The position numbers and the translations under genes were made by a program. The notes beneath the pieces were generated by a model. The model searched no databases and was not told the DNA's origin. It worked only from the letters and a program-made list of their open reading frames with translations. This document shows positions 33,833 to 42,997 of a DNA stretch of 64,000 nucleotides, piece after piece. Source of the DNA: DATAUK01 sp036268295 (GTDB taxonomy: Bacteria; Actinomycetota; Actinomycetes; JAFAQI01); contig DATAUK010000050.1 of NCBI GenBank assembly GCA_036268295.1, forward strand, positions 62,001 through 126,000, in the 5' to 3' direction. The stretch's first letter is position 1; every line of letters begins with the position of its first letter.

Positions 33833-34671
33833 TGACCTTCTCCATCGTGGCCACGGACGGCACCGCCTGGGGCGTCGCCGTCGCGTCGAAGTTCCTGGCT
33901 GTCGGCTCCGCCGTACCGGCCGCCAGAGCCGATGTCGGCGCGATCGCGACCCAGTCCTATGCGAATCTCGCCTACCGTCCCGACGGGCTGGCGCTGCTGG
34001 CGCAAGGAAGCACGGCCCAGGAGACGCTCGACGCGCTGACCGCGGCCGACGAGCAGCGGGCGCAGCGGCAGGCCGGGATCGTTGACGGGCAGGGCGGCGC
34101 CGCGACCTTCACCGGCGACGAGTGCAACGCCTGGGCCGGCGGCGTGACCGGGGCGATCGAAGGCTTCGGCTACGCGATTCAGGGCAACATCCTCACCGGC
34201 GCCGATGTCATCGACGCGATGCAGAAGGCGTGGCTCGGCAGCGACCCACAGGCACCATTCGCCCGGCGGCTACTCGCCGCGTTATTCGCCGGTGACACCG
34301 CCGGCGGCGACAGCCGCGGCCGGCAGAGCGCAGCGCTGCTCGTGGTGACCGAAGGCGGTGGGTACGGCGGGCAGGGCGACGTCTCGGTGGACCTGCGTGT
34401 CGACGACCACGAACGCCCGATCCCCGAGCTGATCCGGCTGCTCGACATCCACGACGTGTTCTTCTCGCCCAACGACCCCGACGAGGCGCTCCCGCTCGAG
34501 GGCGCCGTTGCCGAGGAGGTCCGCCATCGCCTCACCCGGCTCGGCCACGGCGACGCCGACCTCGACCGCGCCCTGGCCGGCTGGGCCGGAGTCGAGAACC
34601 TCGAGGAGCGACTCGTCGCCGACAAGATCGATCCGGTCGTTCTCGAGATGCTGCGCCAAAAGTCGCCGTGA
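33832..34671 (+). CDS. DUF1028 domain-containing protein (Ntn-hydrolase-like)
   Basis: A 279-residue protein beginning MTFSIVATDGTAWGVAVASK, the characteristic DUF1028 start, with AIATQSYANLAY and GNILTGADVIDAM following. After about residue 200 comes a putative peptidoglycan-binding-like tail (PIPELIRLLDIHDVFF), as in longer DUF1028 proteins. The family has an Ntn-hydrolase fold; its substrate is not known. It overlaps glpK by 4 bp, so the two are co-translated. Confidence 0.87.
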   Translation: MTFSIVATDGTAWGVAVASKFLAVGSAVPAARADVGAIATQSYANLAYRPDGLALLAQGSTAQETLDALTAADEQRAQRQAGIVDGQGGAATFTGDECNAWAGGVTGAIEGFGYAIQGNILTGADVIDAMQKAWLGSDPQAPFARRLLAALFAGDTAGGDSRGRQSAALLVVTEGGGYGGQGDVSVDLRVDDHERPIPELIRLLDIHDVFFSPNDPDEALPLEGAVAEEVRHRLTRLGHGDADLDRALAGWAGVENLEERLVADKIDPVVLEMLRQKSP

Positions 34672-36206
34672 CGATCCTGGCCATCGACGCCGGCACGACC
34701 GGCGTGACGGCTCTCATCGTCACGGCCGACGGGCAGATCGCCGCCCGCGGTTACCAGGAGTTCGCGCAGCACTTCCCCCAGCCGGGGTGGGTCGAGCACG
34801 CTCCCGAGGAGATCTGGCAGGCAACGCTGGCTGCCGGCCGGACCGCGATCGATGCCCACAGCGGTGACGCACCGACCGCCATCGGCATCACGAATCAGCG
34901 CGAGACCGCCGTGCTGTGGGACCGCGAGACGCTCGCGGCGCCGCGACGCGCGGTTGTCTGGCAGGACCGGCGTACCGCTGAGATCTGCGACCGGCTCAAG
35001 TCCGCCGGACACGAAGCCCGGGTCGCGGAGCTCACCGGGTTGCGACTCGACCCGTACTTCACCGGCACGAAGCTGACCTGGCTCGCCGAGCACGATCCCG
35101 ACGCGTGGTCGGGCGTCATGGCCGGCCGGGTGGCCGTCGGCACCGTCGACTCCTACCTCATCGCCCGCCTCACCGCCGGCCGCGTCCATGCCACCGATCC
35201 GAGCAACGCCAGCCGAACCCTGCTCTTCGACATTCATGCCGGTGGCTGGAGCGACGAGCTCTGCGGGCTGCTCAACGTGCCGAGAGCAGCACTTCCCGAG
35301 GTACGCCGATCAAGCGGCGACTTCGGGCGATCCGACTCGGACGCCTTCCTCGGCCTCGACCTGCCGATCGCCGGGGTCGCCGGTGACCAGCAGGCCGCAT
35401 TGTTCGGCCAGGCCTGCTTTGGTGACGGCGAGAGCAAGTGCACGTATGGCACCGGGTCGTTCATCCTCGTCAATACCGGCGAGACCGCTGTACGGTCCGA
35501 CGCCGGCTTGCTGACCACGGTGGCCTGGGATATCGGCGACGGGCCGGTCTACGCCCTCGAAGGCGCGATCTTCGTCACCGGCGCCGCGGTGCAGTGGTTG
35601 CGCGACGGACTCGGAATCATCAGCAACGCCAGCGAAACCGAAGCGGTCGCCCGCACTGTCAGCGACTCCGACGGGGTTGTCTTCGTCCCGGCCTTGACCG
35701 GCCTCGGCGCACCTCATTGGGACCCGCAGGCGCGCGGGACTATCACCGGCATCACCCGCGGCACCACCCGCGCCCACCTCGTCCGCGCGACGCTGGAAGC
35801 GATCTCCTTCGAGGTGCGGGACGTGGTCGACGTGATGACCCGCGATGCCGGCATCAACCTGCCAGAGCTCTCGGTCGACGGCGGCGCGGCCGCCAACGAC
35901 CTGCTGTGCCAGCTTCAAGCGACCCAGCTGCAGGTGCCGGTCCGCCGGCCACTGGTTGCCGAGACGACGGCGCTCGGCGCGGCCTTTCTGGCCGGCCTGG
36001 CGTCGGGTGTGTGGTCGAGCACCGACGAGCTGCGCGACACCTGGCGCCTCGACCGTCGCTTCGAGCCGGCCGAGCGCGACGACGCCGGCTACGACCGCTG
36101 GCTCGACGCGGTACGTCGCACCCGAACCCCAGCGTCGGAGGACAAACCGCCGATCCGGTTGCAAGGACAGCTCGGCGGCGACTGCCGTATCGAGCCCGAC
36201 GGATGA
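34668..36206 (+). CDS. glpK: Glycerol kinase (FGGY family)
   Basis: A 512-residue FGGY sugar kinase. ILAIDAGTTGVTALIV is the N-terminal phosphate loop; GITNQRETAVLWDR, VWQDRRTAEICD, FTGTKLTWL, GTVDSYLIARLT, DPSNASRTLL and GDQQAALFGQACF match glycerol kinases. It makes glycerol 3-phosphate, which the downstream convergent PlsC-type enzyme family uses for phospholipids. GTG start overlapping the DUF1028 stop. No glpF or glpD is in the window. Confidence 0.92.
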   Translation: MTILAIDAGTTGVTALIVTADGQIAARGYQEFAQHFPQPGWVEHAPEEIWQATLAAGRTAIDAHSGDAPTAIGITNQRETAVLWDRETLAAPRRAVVWQDRRTAEICDRLKSAGHEARVAELTGLRLDPYFTGTKLTWLAEHDPDAWSGVMAGRVAVGTVDSYLIARLTAGRVHATDPSNASRTLLFDIHAGGWSDELCGLLNVPRAALPEVRRSSGDFGRSDSDAFLGLDLPIAGVAGDQQAALFGQACFGDGESKCTYGTGSFILVNTGETAVRSDAGLLTTVAWDIGDGPVYALEGAIFVTGAAVQWLRDGLGIISNASETEAVARTVSDSDGVVFVPALTGLGAPHWDPQARGTITGITRGTTRAHLVRATLEAISFEVRDVVDVMTRDAGINLPELSVDGGAAANDLLCQLQATQLQVPVRRPLVAETTALGAAFLAGLASGVWSSTDELRDTWRLDRRFEPAERDDAGYDRWLDAVRRTRTPASEDKPPIRLQGQLGGDCRIEPDG

Positions 36207-36239
36207 CGCAGCGGGTCGCAGCCGATCAGCGCGCCGGGG

Positions 36240-36986
36240 TCAGGAAGCTTTGCGCTCGGTGGCGTACGGCGAGTCCGAGACCAGCGACTCGCGGGCCGCG
36301 GCGTGCGCGTCGGCGATGTCTTCCTTCGCCTTGGTGGCGTAGGTGTCGACGTACTCCTGGCCGGAGAGCTGCATCAGCTCATACATGATCTCGTCGGTGA
36401 TCGACCGCAGCACGAAGCGGTCGTCCTCCATGCCCGCGTAGCGAGAGAAGTCCAGCGGCTTGCCGATCCGCATGCCGACCCGCATGATCTTCGGCACGAT
36501 CTGGCCGGGCGGCTGGATGTCGAAGGTGTTGATCATCGCGACCGGGATGACCGGCACCCCCGCTTCGAGCGCCATCCGGGCAATGCCGGTCTTGCCGCGG
36601 TAGAGCCGGGCGTCCGGCGACCGGGTGCCCTCCGGGTAGATGCCGAGCAGCTCACCGCGCTTGAGGATCGCCACCCCGGCCTTGAGTGCCGCTTCGCTCG
36701 CCCGCCCGCCGGCGCGGTCGACCGGCACCTGGTTGATGCCCTTGAAGAACGCCGCCGTCAGCTTGCCCTTGATGCCGCGGCCGGTGAAGTAGTCACCCTT
36801 GGCGAGAAAGGTCACCCGGCGCCTCATCTCCATCGGCATGAAGAACGAGTCCGAGAACGAGAGGTGGTTGCTGGCGAGGATCGCGCCGCCGGTTTCCGGG
36901 ACGTTGTCCATCCCCTCGACCCAAGGCCGGAACAACGCTTTGAGGACCGGACCGACGGCAATGTGCTTCAGGAACCAATAGAACAT
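36240..36986 (-). CDS. plsC: 1-acyl-sn-glycerol-3-phosphate acyltransferase
   Basis: A 248-residue membrane-associated acyltransferase making phosphatidic acid. The catalytic HX4D motif is SNHLSFSD (about residues 39-46), the substrate motif is GIYPEGTRSPD (about 113-123), and VPVIPVAMINT follows. The ATG at 36986 has GGGAGG upstream; a GTG at 37007 would consume that site. It is divergent from the esterase gene. Confidence 0.93.
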   Translation of the reverse strand: MFYWFLKHIAVGPVLKALFRPWVEGMDNVPETGGAILASNHLSFSDSFFMPMEMRRRVTFLAKGDYFTGRGIKGKLTAAFFKGINQVPVDRAGGRASEAALKAGVAILKRGELLGIYPEGTRSPDARLYRGKTGIARMALEAGVPVIPVAMINTFDIQPPGQIVPKIMRVGMRIGKPLDFSRYAGMEDDRFVLRSITDEIMYELMQLSGQEYVDTYATKAKEDIADAHAAARESLVSDSPYATERKAS

Positions 36987-37124
36987 CCCGCCTGACCTCC
37001 CTCCCACTCAGCATCCGCCGTGATTGTGAAGCCCGTGTGAGCGTGACCCTAAGCAGCACCGCCACCTGACGGCAATCCTGGCGTCGGTATGACGATCTTA
37101 GTGCGAACGGAAATATCGGTCACC

Positions 37125-37137
37125 TAGCATCGGGTGG
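37125..37137 (+). promoter_or_regulatory. -10 box for a leaderless transcript
   Basis: TAGCAT at 37125-37130 with the second of two adjacent GTG codons (37137) six bases downstream. Confidence 0.45.
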
Positions 37138-37907
37138 TGGCCACCAATGCCCCCAGCGGCACCACCTCGTTCGGCGCGGACGCCCTGCCGTACGCCGCCG
37201 ACGTTGGGCCGATCGGTGCGGTCCTGTGCCACGGCTTCACCGGGATGCCGGGCAGCATGCGGCCCTGGGCCGAGGGCCTTGCGGCCGCCGGGCTTACGGT
37301 CAGAGTGCCGCTGCTTCCCGGCCACGGCACCCGCTGGCAGGACGCCAACCAGGTGGGCTGGGAAGACTGGTATGCCGAGCTCGAGCGAGCGGTCGATGAG
37401 GTCCGTGCCCGTTGTCGCCGGACCTTCGTCATGGGCCTGTCGATGGGCGGCACGCTGGTCACCCGCCTCGCCGAGCAGCGCGGCAGTGACATCTCCGGCG
37501 TCGTTGTCGTGAACGGCTCGCTGTTCACGACCCGCAAGGACGCCAAGCTGCTGCCGTTGCTACGCCGCGTGGTGCCCTCGCTCCCGCCGATCGGCAGCGA
37601 CATCAAAAAGGCTGGCGTGAGCGAGCCCGCCTACGACCGGCTGCCGGTCAAGGCCGCCTGGCAGCTCTCGAAGCTCTGGGCGCTCACCAATGCCGATCTG
37701 GCGAGCCTTACGCAGCCGCTGCTCGTGATGACCAGCCGCGAAGACCACGTCGTCGAGCCGGAGAACTCCGAGCGGCTGATGACCGGCACCGGCTCGAACG
37801 ACAAGCGACAGCTCTGGCTCGAGGACAGTTTCCATGTCGCGACGCTCGACAACGACCTGCCGGTCATCATCGACGAGTCGCTCGCTTTCATCCAGGCTCA
37901 TTCGTAG
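37137..37907 (+). CDS. Alpha/beta hydrolase, carboxylesterase / monoacylglycerol lipase-like
   Basis: A 256-residue alpha/beta hydrolase like Est30. Oxyanion segment CHGFTGMPGSM, nucleophile elbow MGLSMGGTL (Ser near residue 100), acid in SREDHVVEP and His in LEDSFHVATLD. It would cleave short to medium acyl esters. It is followed after 9 bp by the next gene, so they are probably co-transcribed. GTG at 37134 is the alternative start. Confidence 0.88.
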   Translation: MATNAPSGTTSFGADALPYAADVGPIGAVLCHGFTGMPGSMRPWAEGLAAAGLTVRVPLLPGHGTRWQDANQVGWEDWYAELERAVDEVRARCRRTFVMGLSMGGTLVTRLAEQRGSDISGVVVVNGSLFTTRKDAKLLPLLRRVVPSLPPIGSDIKKAGVSEPAYDRLPVKAAWQLSKLWALTNADLASLTQPLLVMTSREDHVVEPENSERLMTGTGSNDKRQLWLEDSFHVATLDNDLPVIIDESLAFIQAHS

Positions 37908-37916
37908 GAGGCTGGA

Positions 37917-38672
37917 GTGGTGGAGTACGGCCAGGGACCGCGATCAGGCTCGCGCGACAACGGGCTGCGCTGCGCCGGCTACGTCGCGGTGGGCGATCTC
38001 GACCCGCGGGTTGCCGACGCCCTGCTCGATACGCTGCGCTCCGAAGGCATTGCGGCGTACGTCGTCCCGAGTCCCCGCGCCCAAGGTGGCTGGCTGGAAG
38101 TCACCACGCCGGGTCAGCTGACCGATCGGCTCTACGCCGACGCCGAGCGCGCCACCCGCGCCGGTGAGCTCCTGACCCAGGAGCACGACGACGCAGGTGG
38201 CGTCGCGACGCCACCGACGCCAGCGGTGCCGCCGGGACCGGAAACCGTCCCGCCACCTTCGTTGTTGGACGGTGAGGCTCGGCCGGAGATCGACTTCGAG
38301 TCGGCGTGGAACCAACTGCTCGGATCGTTGCAGTCGACCGCGAGCTCGCCGACGAGACCGTGGCCCGCAAGCGAAGAGGTGGAGTCGGGCGCGTACGCCC
38401 CGGCGAGCTCCGGGACGCTCGACGAAGACCCGATGCTCGACGAGCACTTCGTGCCACCGCCGCCGCCGCCGCTGCCCAAACTGCGCAAGGAAACCGTCGT
38501 CGCCCTGCTCGCGATCCTCGGCGGACTGCTCCTGCTGATCACCAATTTCGACGGCGGGGACCTGGTCTGGCTCGCGATCCTCGCCATCCTGGCCGGTGCC
38601 GGCATGCTGGTGTGGAACGTCAAGGACGGTCCGCCGCGTGACTCCGACGGCGATGACGGCGCGGTCGTCTGA
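37917..38672 (+). CDS. Conserved actinobacterial membrane protein (Rv2183c position)
   Basis: A 251-residue protein. The N-terminal 75 residues look like a small alpha/beta domain (GYVAVGDLDPRVADALLDTL, EGIAAYVVPSP), followed by a long disordered Pro/Ser/Glu-rich linker with a run of prolines, and two membrane helices at about residues 198-213 and 217-232. In mycobacteria the gene after plsC at this position is Rv2183c; homology is suggested by position and layout only. Start has AGGAGG immediately upstream. Confidence 0.65.
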   Translation: MVEYGQGPRSGSRDNGLRCAGYVAVGDLDPRVADALLDTLRSEGIAAYVVPSPRAQGGWLEVTTPGQLTDRLYADAERATRAGELLTQEHDDAGGVATPPTPAVPPGPETVPPPSLLDGEARPEIDFESAWNQLLGSLQSTASSPTRPWPASEEVESGAYAPASSGTLDEDPMLDEHFVPPPPPPLPKLRKETVVALLAILGGLLLLITNFDGGDLVWLAILAILAGAGMLVWNVKDGPPRDSDGDDGAVV

Positions 38673-38696
38673 CCGGGGCGGGCAAACCGGGTCATC

Positions 38697-38710
38697 TAAA
38701 GTCGTTCGGA
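38697..38710 (+). promoter_or_regulatory. -10 box for a leaderless transcript
   Basis: TAAAGT at 38697-38702 lies seven bases before the ATG at 38710, with no Shine-Dalgarno sequence. Confidence 0.5.
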
Positions 38711-39942
38711 TGCAGGTCACCGAAGCAGTGGAGATCAGCGGCCACCTGATGGACTCCGGCGTACTTGCCCGGATCCTCGACGACGTCCTGGACTACGGCG
38801 GGGACTACACCGTCGACCGGATCGACCTCGGCCGCGCCCACGAGGACGAGTCGCACGCCGTGATCGTCGTCGGAGCCGACAGCAACGATCAGCTGTCGCG
38901 AATCCTGATGCGGCTACAAGTGCACGGCGTCAACCAGGTCGATCCCGGCGAGGCCGCGACCCGCCCGGCGCCTGGCGACGGCGTCTTTCCCGACGATTTC
39001 TACTCGACGACCAACCTGGAGACCGTGGTACGGATCGACGGCCAGTGGGTGCCGGTCGAACAGCCTGAGATGGACTGCGGCCTACTGGTCGCGGGTTCGC
39101 GGGTCCGGACCGTCCCGGTCAGTGACGTCAACGAGGGCGACGCGATCGTTTGCGGTGCGAGCGGGGTCCGCGTCGTGCTCCCGGTGCGGGAGCACAAGAA
39201 GCTCGAGGGTGACTTCGAGTTCATGAGTTCGTCGGTCTCGAGTGAGAAGCCGCAGGCTCTGCTGGTCCGCCAGATCGCCGAACGGATGCGGGAGGTCAAA
39301 AGCGAAGGCACCCGGATCCTGTGGGTGGCCGGCCCGGCCGTCGTCCACACCGGCGCCGCGGCGCCGATGGTTGCACTCGTTCAGCACGGCTGGGTCGATG
39401 TGCTGTTCAGCGGAAACGCGTTGGCAACGCACGACATCGAGTCGTCCATCTTCGGTACGTCGCTCGGCGTCGACCTCACCGCCGGCGTCGGGGTAGCGCA
39501 CGGCCATGAGCACCACATCCGTGCGATCAACGCAATCCGCGCCGCCGGGTCGATCAAAGAGGCGGTCGACACCGGAGTGCTCGCCGGCGGCGTCATGCAC
39601 GCGTTGGTCGAGGCCGGCAAGCCGTTCGTCCTGGTCGGCTCGGTACGCGACGACGGCCCGCTCCCCGACGTCTATACCGACGTCATCGAAGGCCAGCGCG
39701 CGATGCGCGCCCAGCTGCCCGGCGTCGGCTTCGCGATCATGGTTGCGACCATGCTCCACTCGATCGCGACCGGAAACCTGCTCCCGGCCTCGGTGCCGCT
39801 GATCGCCGTCGACATCAACCCGGCGACGGTTACCAAGCTCGCCGACCGCGGGAGCGCCCAGGCAGTCGGCATCGTCACCGACATCGGCCTGTTCCTGGAG
39901 CAGTTGGCGTACGACCTCGTCCCGGGCTACACACGCGATTGA
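38710..39942 (+). CDS. Ornithine cyclodeaminase family protein (TIGR00300, LOR/SDH domain)
   Basis: A 410-residue protein of the TIGR00300 family. The N-terminal 130 residues (EISGHLMDSGVLARILDDVL, HGVNQVD, DDFYSTTNLETVVRIDGQW, EMDCGLLV) form the LOR/SDH domain, followed by a Rossmann domain with LWVAGPAVVHTGAAAPM, GNALATHDIE and VDINPATVTKLADRGS. Characterised relatives convert ornithine to proline and ammonia using bound NAD+. The cyanobacterial ArgZ arginine dihydrolase domain is absent. It is convergent with a cluster containing carbamate kinase, which hints at arginine/ornithine breakdown. Confidence 0.82.
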   Translation: MQVTEAVEISGHLMDSGVLARILDDVLDYGGDYTVDRIDLGRAHEDESHAVIVVGADSNDQLSRILMRLQVHGVNQVDPGEAATRPAPGDGVFPDDFYSTTNLETVVRIDGQWVPVEQPEMDCGLLVAGSRVRTVPVSDVNEGDAIVCGASGVRVVLPVREHKKLEGDFEFMSSSVSSEKPQALLVRQIAERMREVKSEGTRILWVAGPAVVHTGAAAPMVALVQHGWVDVLFSGNALATHDIESSIFGTSLGVDLTAGVGVAHGHEHHIRAINAIRAAGSIKEAVDTGVLAGGVMHALVEAGKPFVLVGSVRDDGPLPDVYTDVIEGQRAMRAQLPGVGFAIMVATMLHSIATGNLLPASVPLIAVDINPATVTKLADRGSAQAVGIVTDIGLFLEQLAYDLVPGYTRD

Positions 39943-40123
39943 TTCGCGTCGCGTAGCCGGTCAAAGTCAGAAGCGGCAGTTAATCAGCGACTTAGGTGAC
40001 GCCTCCAATTTGCGGTGGATATCCGGTTTGCGCCCGCGTTCGCCGGCGAGAACCGGACACCGGCCTCGAAACCGGGCACAAGTGCCAGTTCCCCCGCCAG
40101 AGCCGCCGTTGAACTTGAGCCGA

Positions 40124-40753
40124 CTAGGCCAGCCCGAGTACGGCGAGGACGCCCTGAGGTTGACCGCCCGCGCCACCGCCAACCGCCTCACAAGACACCA
40201 CCGAGAGCGACCGATCGGCGAACAGCGCCGGCCCAGTTGCGGGCGCAGCGAGGCAGCACGGCCAGCGCTCGGCTACCTCGTCGAACACCGGCTGGCCCGG
40301 TCCCTCGTTGAGGATGCCGCCGACCACGAGCGGCACCGTCGAGCCGGCTGACAGCGCCGAGACGAGTGCCGGAAGCTGCAGCCGGCGTTCGCCCGCGTCC
40401 GCGCCCAGCTGCATCGACGCGACCCGCGACATCACGCCACCGGACCGCACGGTGGCTGCAGAGATGGCGCTCTCCAGGCGTCTGGATTCCTTTGTCAGCA
40501 ACGAAAATGACGTATCCACCACATCGACCCGAAGCGCTGTCATCACGCACAACCCGCCGGGCCGGTCGGCGGTCGCGACGACCAGCCCGCAGACCCGCGC
40601 GATCGCGGCGCGCTTGGAACGCCAGCGCAAGAACTGAGGCGCGGCCTGCACCAGCAACACATCCGGCACGCACGACCGGACGAACTCGCCCAACGCCTCG
40701 ATGCCGGCCCCGCTCGATCCCACCGACAGCGTCATCACCCGTAGCTCGCTCAT
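40124..40753 (-). CDS. Degenerate endonuclease/exonuclease/phosphatase-like protein
   Basis: A 209-residue protein with the outline of the EEP superfamily (LRVMTLSVGSSG, PDVLLVQAAPQFLRWR, GGLCVMTALRV, then PLVVGGILNEGPG). The usual catalytic Glu of the LQE motif is Ala and the GDFN aspartate is Gly, so the active site seems lost. It overlaps carbamate kinase by 4 bp, which suggests a conserved partner role rather than decay, since the frame is open throughout. The 181 bp between it and the cyclodeaminase gene show no gene. Confidence 0.6.
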   Translation of the reverse strand: MSELRVMTLSVGSSGAGIEALGEFVRSCVPDVLLVQAAPQFLRWRSKRAAIARVCGLVVATADRPGGLCVMTALRVDVVDTSFSLLTKESRRLESAISAATVRSGGVMSRVASMQLGADAGERRLQLPALVSALSAGSTVPLVVGGILNEGPGQPVFDEVAERWPCCLAAPATGPALFADRSLSVVSCEAVGGGAGGQPQGVLAVLGLA

Positions 40754-41709
40754 CCCGACTCCGATCCGAGCGCCACGAACACGGTTCCGGCGTCCCCGAA
40801 CACCACATCCCGGGCAGCGCCCAACGAGCCGATGACGGCGCGCCGGCCGCCCGCAGTCACGAAGTCGACACAGGCCCGCACCTTCGGTCCCATCGAGCCG
40901 TCTGGAAACTCCCCCGCCTCGAGCAGCGACTCGGCCGCTGCGGCCGTCAGCCGGGTCAGATCACGAGCTGACGGTGTGCCGAAGCCGATCTGGACCCGAG
41001 AGATCTCGGTGAGGATCACCAGCTGGTCGGCATCAATGAGCAACGCAAGCCGCGCGGCCGTCAGGTCCTTGTCGATCACTGCCTCCACGCCGTGAAACGC
41101 ACCCTCGAGCTCAACAACCGGGACGCCGCCACCGCCGGCGGCGACGACAACGTGACCGGCTTCGACGATCTGACGCAGCGGCTCGGCTTCGACGATCCGC
41201 AGCGGCGCCGGCGACGGCACCACCCGACGCCATCGGCTGTCGGGCATAACCCGGAAGACATAGCCGGTCTGATGCGCGATCTGGCGGGCGCCGGCCCGGT
41301 CGTAGGCCGGCCCGACCGGCTTGGTCGGGCGTCGAAACGCCGGGTCGCGGCCGTCGACGACGACCTGAGTCACCAGACACAGCGCCCGAGCGCTCAACCC
41401 GCGTCGAGCCATCGCGCCATCGAGGGTCTGCGCCAGCAGGTAGCCGATCTGGCCCTGGCTCTGGGCGCCGCAGACGTCCATCGGCATCGGCGGCACCTGC
41501 GCGGCGGCGTACTCCTGTTGAAGCAGAATGCGGCCGACCTGCGGTCCGTTGCCGTGCGTCACGACCAGGCTGACGCCTTGCTCGACCAGGTCGGCGAGTG
41601 ACTCGGCGGTGGCTTCGAGCGCAGCGCGCATCTCGTGGACGTCACCGGTGCCGCCCGAAGGGCTCAGGGCGTTGCCGCCGAGGGCCACGACGACCCGTTG
41701 GGGGGTCAT
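40750..41709 (-). CDS. arcC: Carbamate kinase
   Basis: A 319-residue amino-acid-kinase-fold enzyme that makes ATP from carbamoyl phosphate and ADP, or the reverse. VVALGGNALSP, VVTHGNGPQVGRIL, SQGQIGYLLAQ, KPVGPAYD, VVAAGGGGVPVV, VIDKDLTAARLA and GSMGPKVRACVDF are all family segments. It is flanked by 4-bp overlaps on both sides, in a run of tightly packed minus-strand genes. Confidence 0.93.
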   Translation of the reverse strand: MTPQRVVVALGGNALSPSGGTGDVHEMRAALEATAESLADLVEQGVSLVVTHGNGPQVGRILLQQEYAAAQVPPMPMDVCGAQSQGQIGYLLAQTLDGAMARRGLSARALCLVTQVVVDGRDPAFRRPTKPVGPAYDRAGARQIAHQTGYVFRVMPDSRWRRVVPSPAPLRIVEAEPLRQIVEAGHVVVAAGGGGVPVVELEGAFHGVEAVIDKDLTAARLALLIDADQLVILTEISRVQIGFGTPSARDLTRLTAAAAESLLEAGEFPDGSMGPKVRACVDFVTAGGRRAVIGSLGAARDVVFGDAGTVFVALGSESG

Positions 41710-42653
41710 CCGCTCTGGCGCGCCAGATCGGCCGCGCCGATCAATCCTGCCTGTGATCCGAGCCGCGCCGCAACGACGTCGGCAAGTGGCCGGTAGCCAC
41801 GGCCGGTGAGGACCGCGGCGTAGGTCTCGCGTCCGGCGTTGAGCAACAGGTCGCCGGCCTCGGCGACGCCGCCGCCGATCACGAACCGCCCCGGGTCGAG
41901 CAGCGCGGCGATATCAGCGAGCCCCTGGCCGAGCCAGCGGCCGATCTCGTCGAAGCAGTCGACGGCGGCCGGATCGCCCTCCTGCGCCGCCTTGGTCACC
42001 ACCGGTCCGTCGATGTTCGCCGCGTCACCGTGGGCGAGGTCGAGCAGCCGGGCGGCATCGGTCGGCCGCTCCTGCGCCACCTCACGCGCGGCCCGCACCA
42101 ACGCGGTGCCGCTGCAGTACTGCTCGAGACAGCCCCGGTTGCCGCAGCCGCACAGCCGGCCGCCCGGCACCACGCGGATGTGACCGGGCTCCCCGGCAAT
42201 GCCGAAGCGGCCGCGGTGCAGCTCGCCGTCGAGGATCAGACCGGCTCCGATGCCGGTGCCGATCGTCAGGACCACGACATCGGGCTGCTCCTCGCCGGCG
42301 CCGAACCTGAACTCTCCCCAGGCCGCCGCGTTCGCGTCGTTCTCGACATAGACCGGGAGGTCGAGCCGGCTGGCGATCTCCTCGCGGATCGGGGCATCAC
42401 GCCACGCCAGGTTGGCCGCGAACAGCACCGTCGAGCGTTCGACATTGACGAAGCCGGCCGCGCCGACGCCGACCGCAACCACGTCATGGTCGACCCGAAG
42501 CTGCCCCACGACTTCCACCACGACGTCCGCGATGTGCGCCGGATCACGGCTCGGGGTACGCCGACGCACCACGGCCAGCACCTCACCGGCTTCGTCGACG
42601 ACGCCGGCCGCGACCTTTGTCCCCCCGATGTCGATCCCGATGGCCAGGGTCAC
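41706..42653 (-). CDS. glk: ROK family glucokinase
   Basis: A 315-residue ROK kinase phosphorylating glucose. IGIDIGGTKVAAGVVD is the ATP loop, VENDANAAAWGEF carries the catalytic Asp, GEPGHIRV and the zinc motif CGCGNRGCLEQY are intact. There is no DNA-binding N-terminus, so it is a kinase rather than a repressor. 4-bp overlaps with both neighbours. Confidence 0.92.
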   Translation of the reverse strand: MTLAIGIDIGGTKVAAGVVDEAGEVLAVVRRRTPSRDPAHIADVVVEVVGQLRVDHDVVAVGVGAAGFVNVERSTVLFAANLAWRDAPIREEIASRLDLPVYVENDANAAAWGEFRFGAGEEQPDVVVLTIGTGIGAGLILDGELHRGRFGIAGEPGHIRVVPGGRLCGCGNRGCLEQYCSGTALVRAAREVAQERPTDAARLLDLAHGDAANIDGPVVTKAAQEGDPAAVDCFDEIGRWLGQGLADIAALLDPGRFVIGGGVAEAGDLLLNAGRETYAAVLTGRGYRPLADVVAARLGSQAGLIGAADLARQSG

Positions 42654-42997
42654 GTGGCAACGTCCGCGGCATCAGGTGCCTCATCGAAGGGCTCACGGTC
42701 GTCGAGGTCGATACGTTCGACCCCGCTCTTGCGGCCACCGGTGTGGTCATGTCGTTCGATCACGGTCCGCAGCGCGGCCACCATCGATGCCGAAGCGTCG
42801 GCGAGATGCCCGAAGGTCTCAGGCTGGGCGCGCCGGACCAAGGCGAGCAGCTGGCAGAACGGACAGACCTGGCACTCCGCCCCGCTGCCGACGCCTGCCA
42901 TCGACAGGTCGCCGGCCGAGTTGCGGGCCCAGTCGGTGATGGCCTCGACGAGCCGCGCGGCTTCCTCAGCGAGCGGGCCCGGCGTCGTCGCCGTCAC
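42650..42997 (-). CDS. Small conserved protein with CxxCPFC motif (DUF5304-like)
   Basis: A 115-residue protein, helical, with GAECQVCPFCQLLALVRR (about residues 39-56), whose three cysteines could bind a metal or a cluster. Similar small proteins lie between ROK glucokinase and ArsA genes in other actinomycetes and have been labelled DUF5304. Function unknown. Overlaps both neighbours by 4 bp. Confidence 0.65.
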   Translation of the reverse strand: MTATTPGPLAEEAARLVEAITDWARNSAGDLSMAGVGSGAECQVCPFCQLLALVRRAQPETFGHLADASASMVAALRTVIERHDHTGGRKSGVERIDLDDREPFDEAPDAADVAT

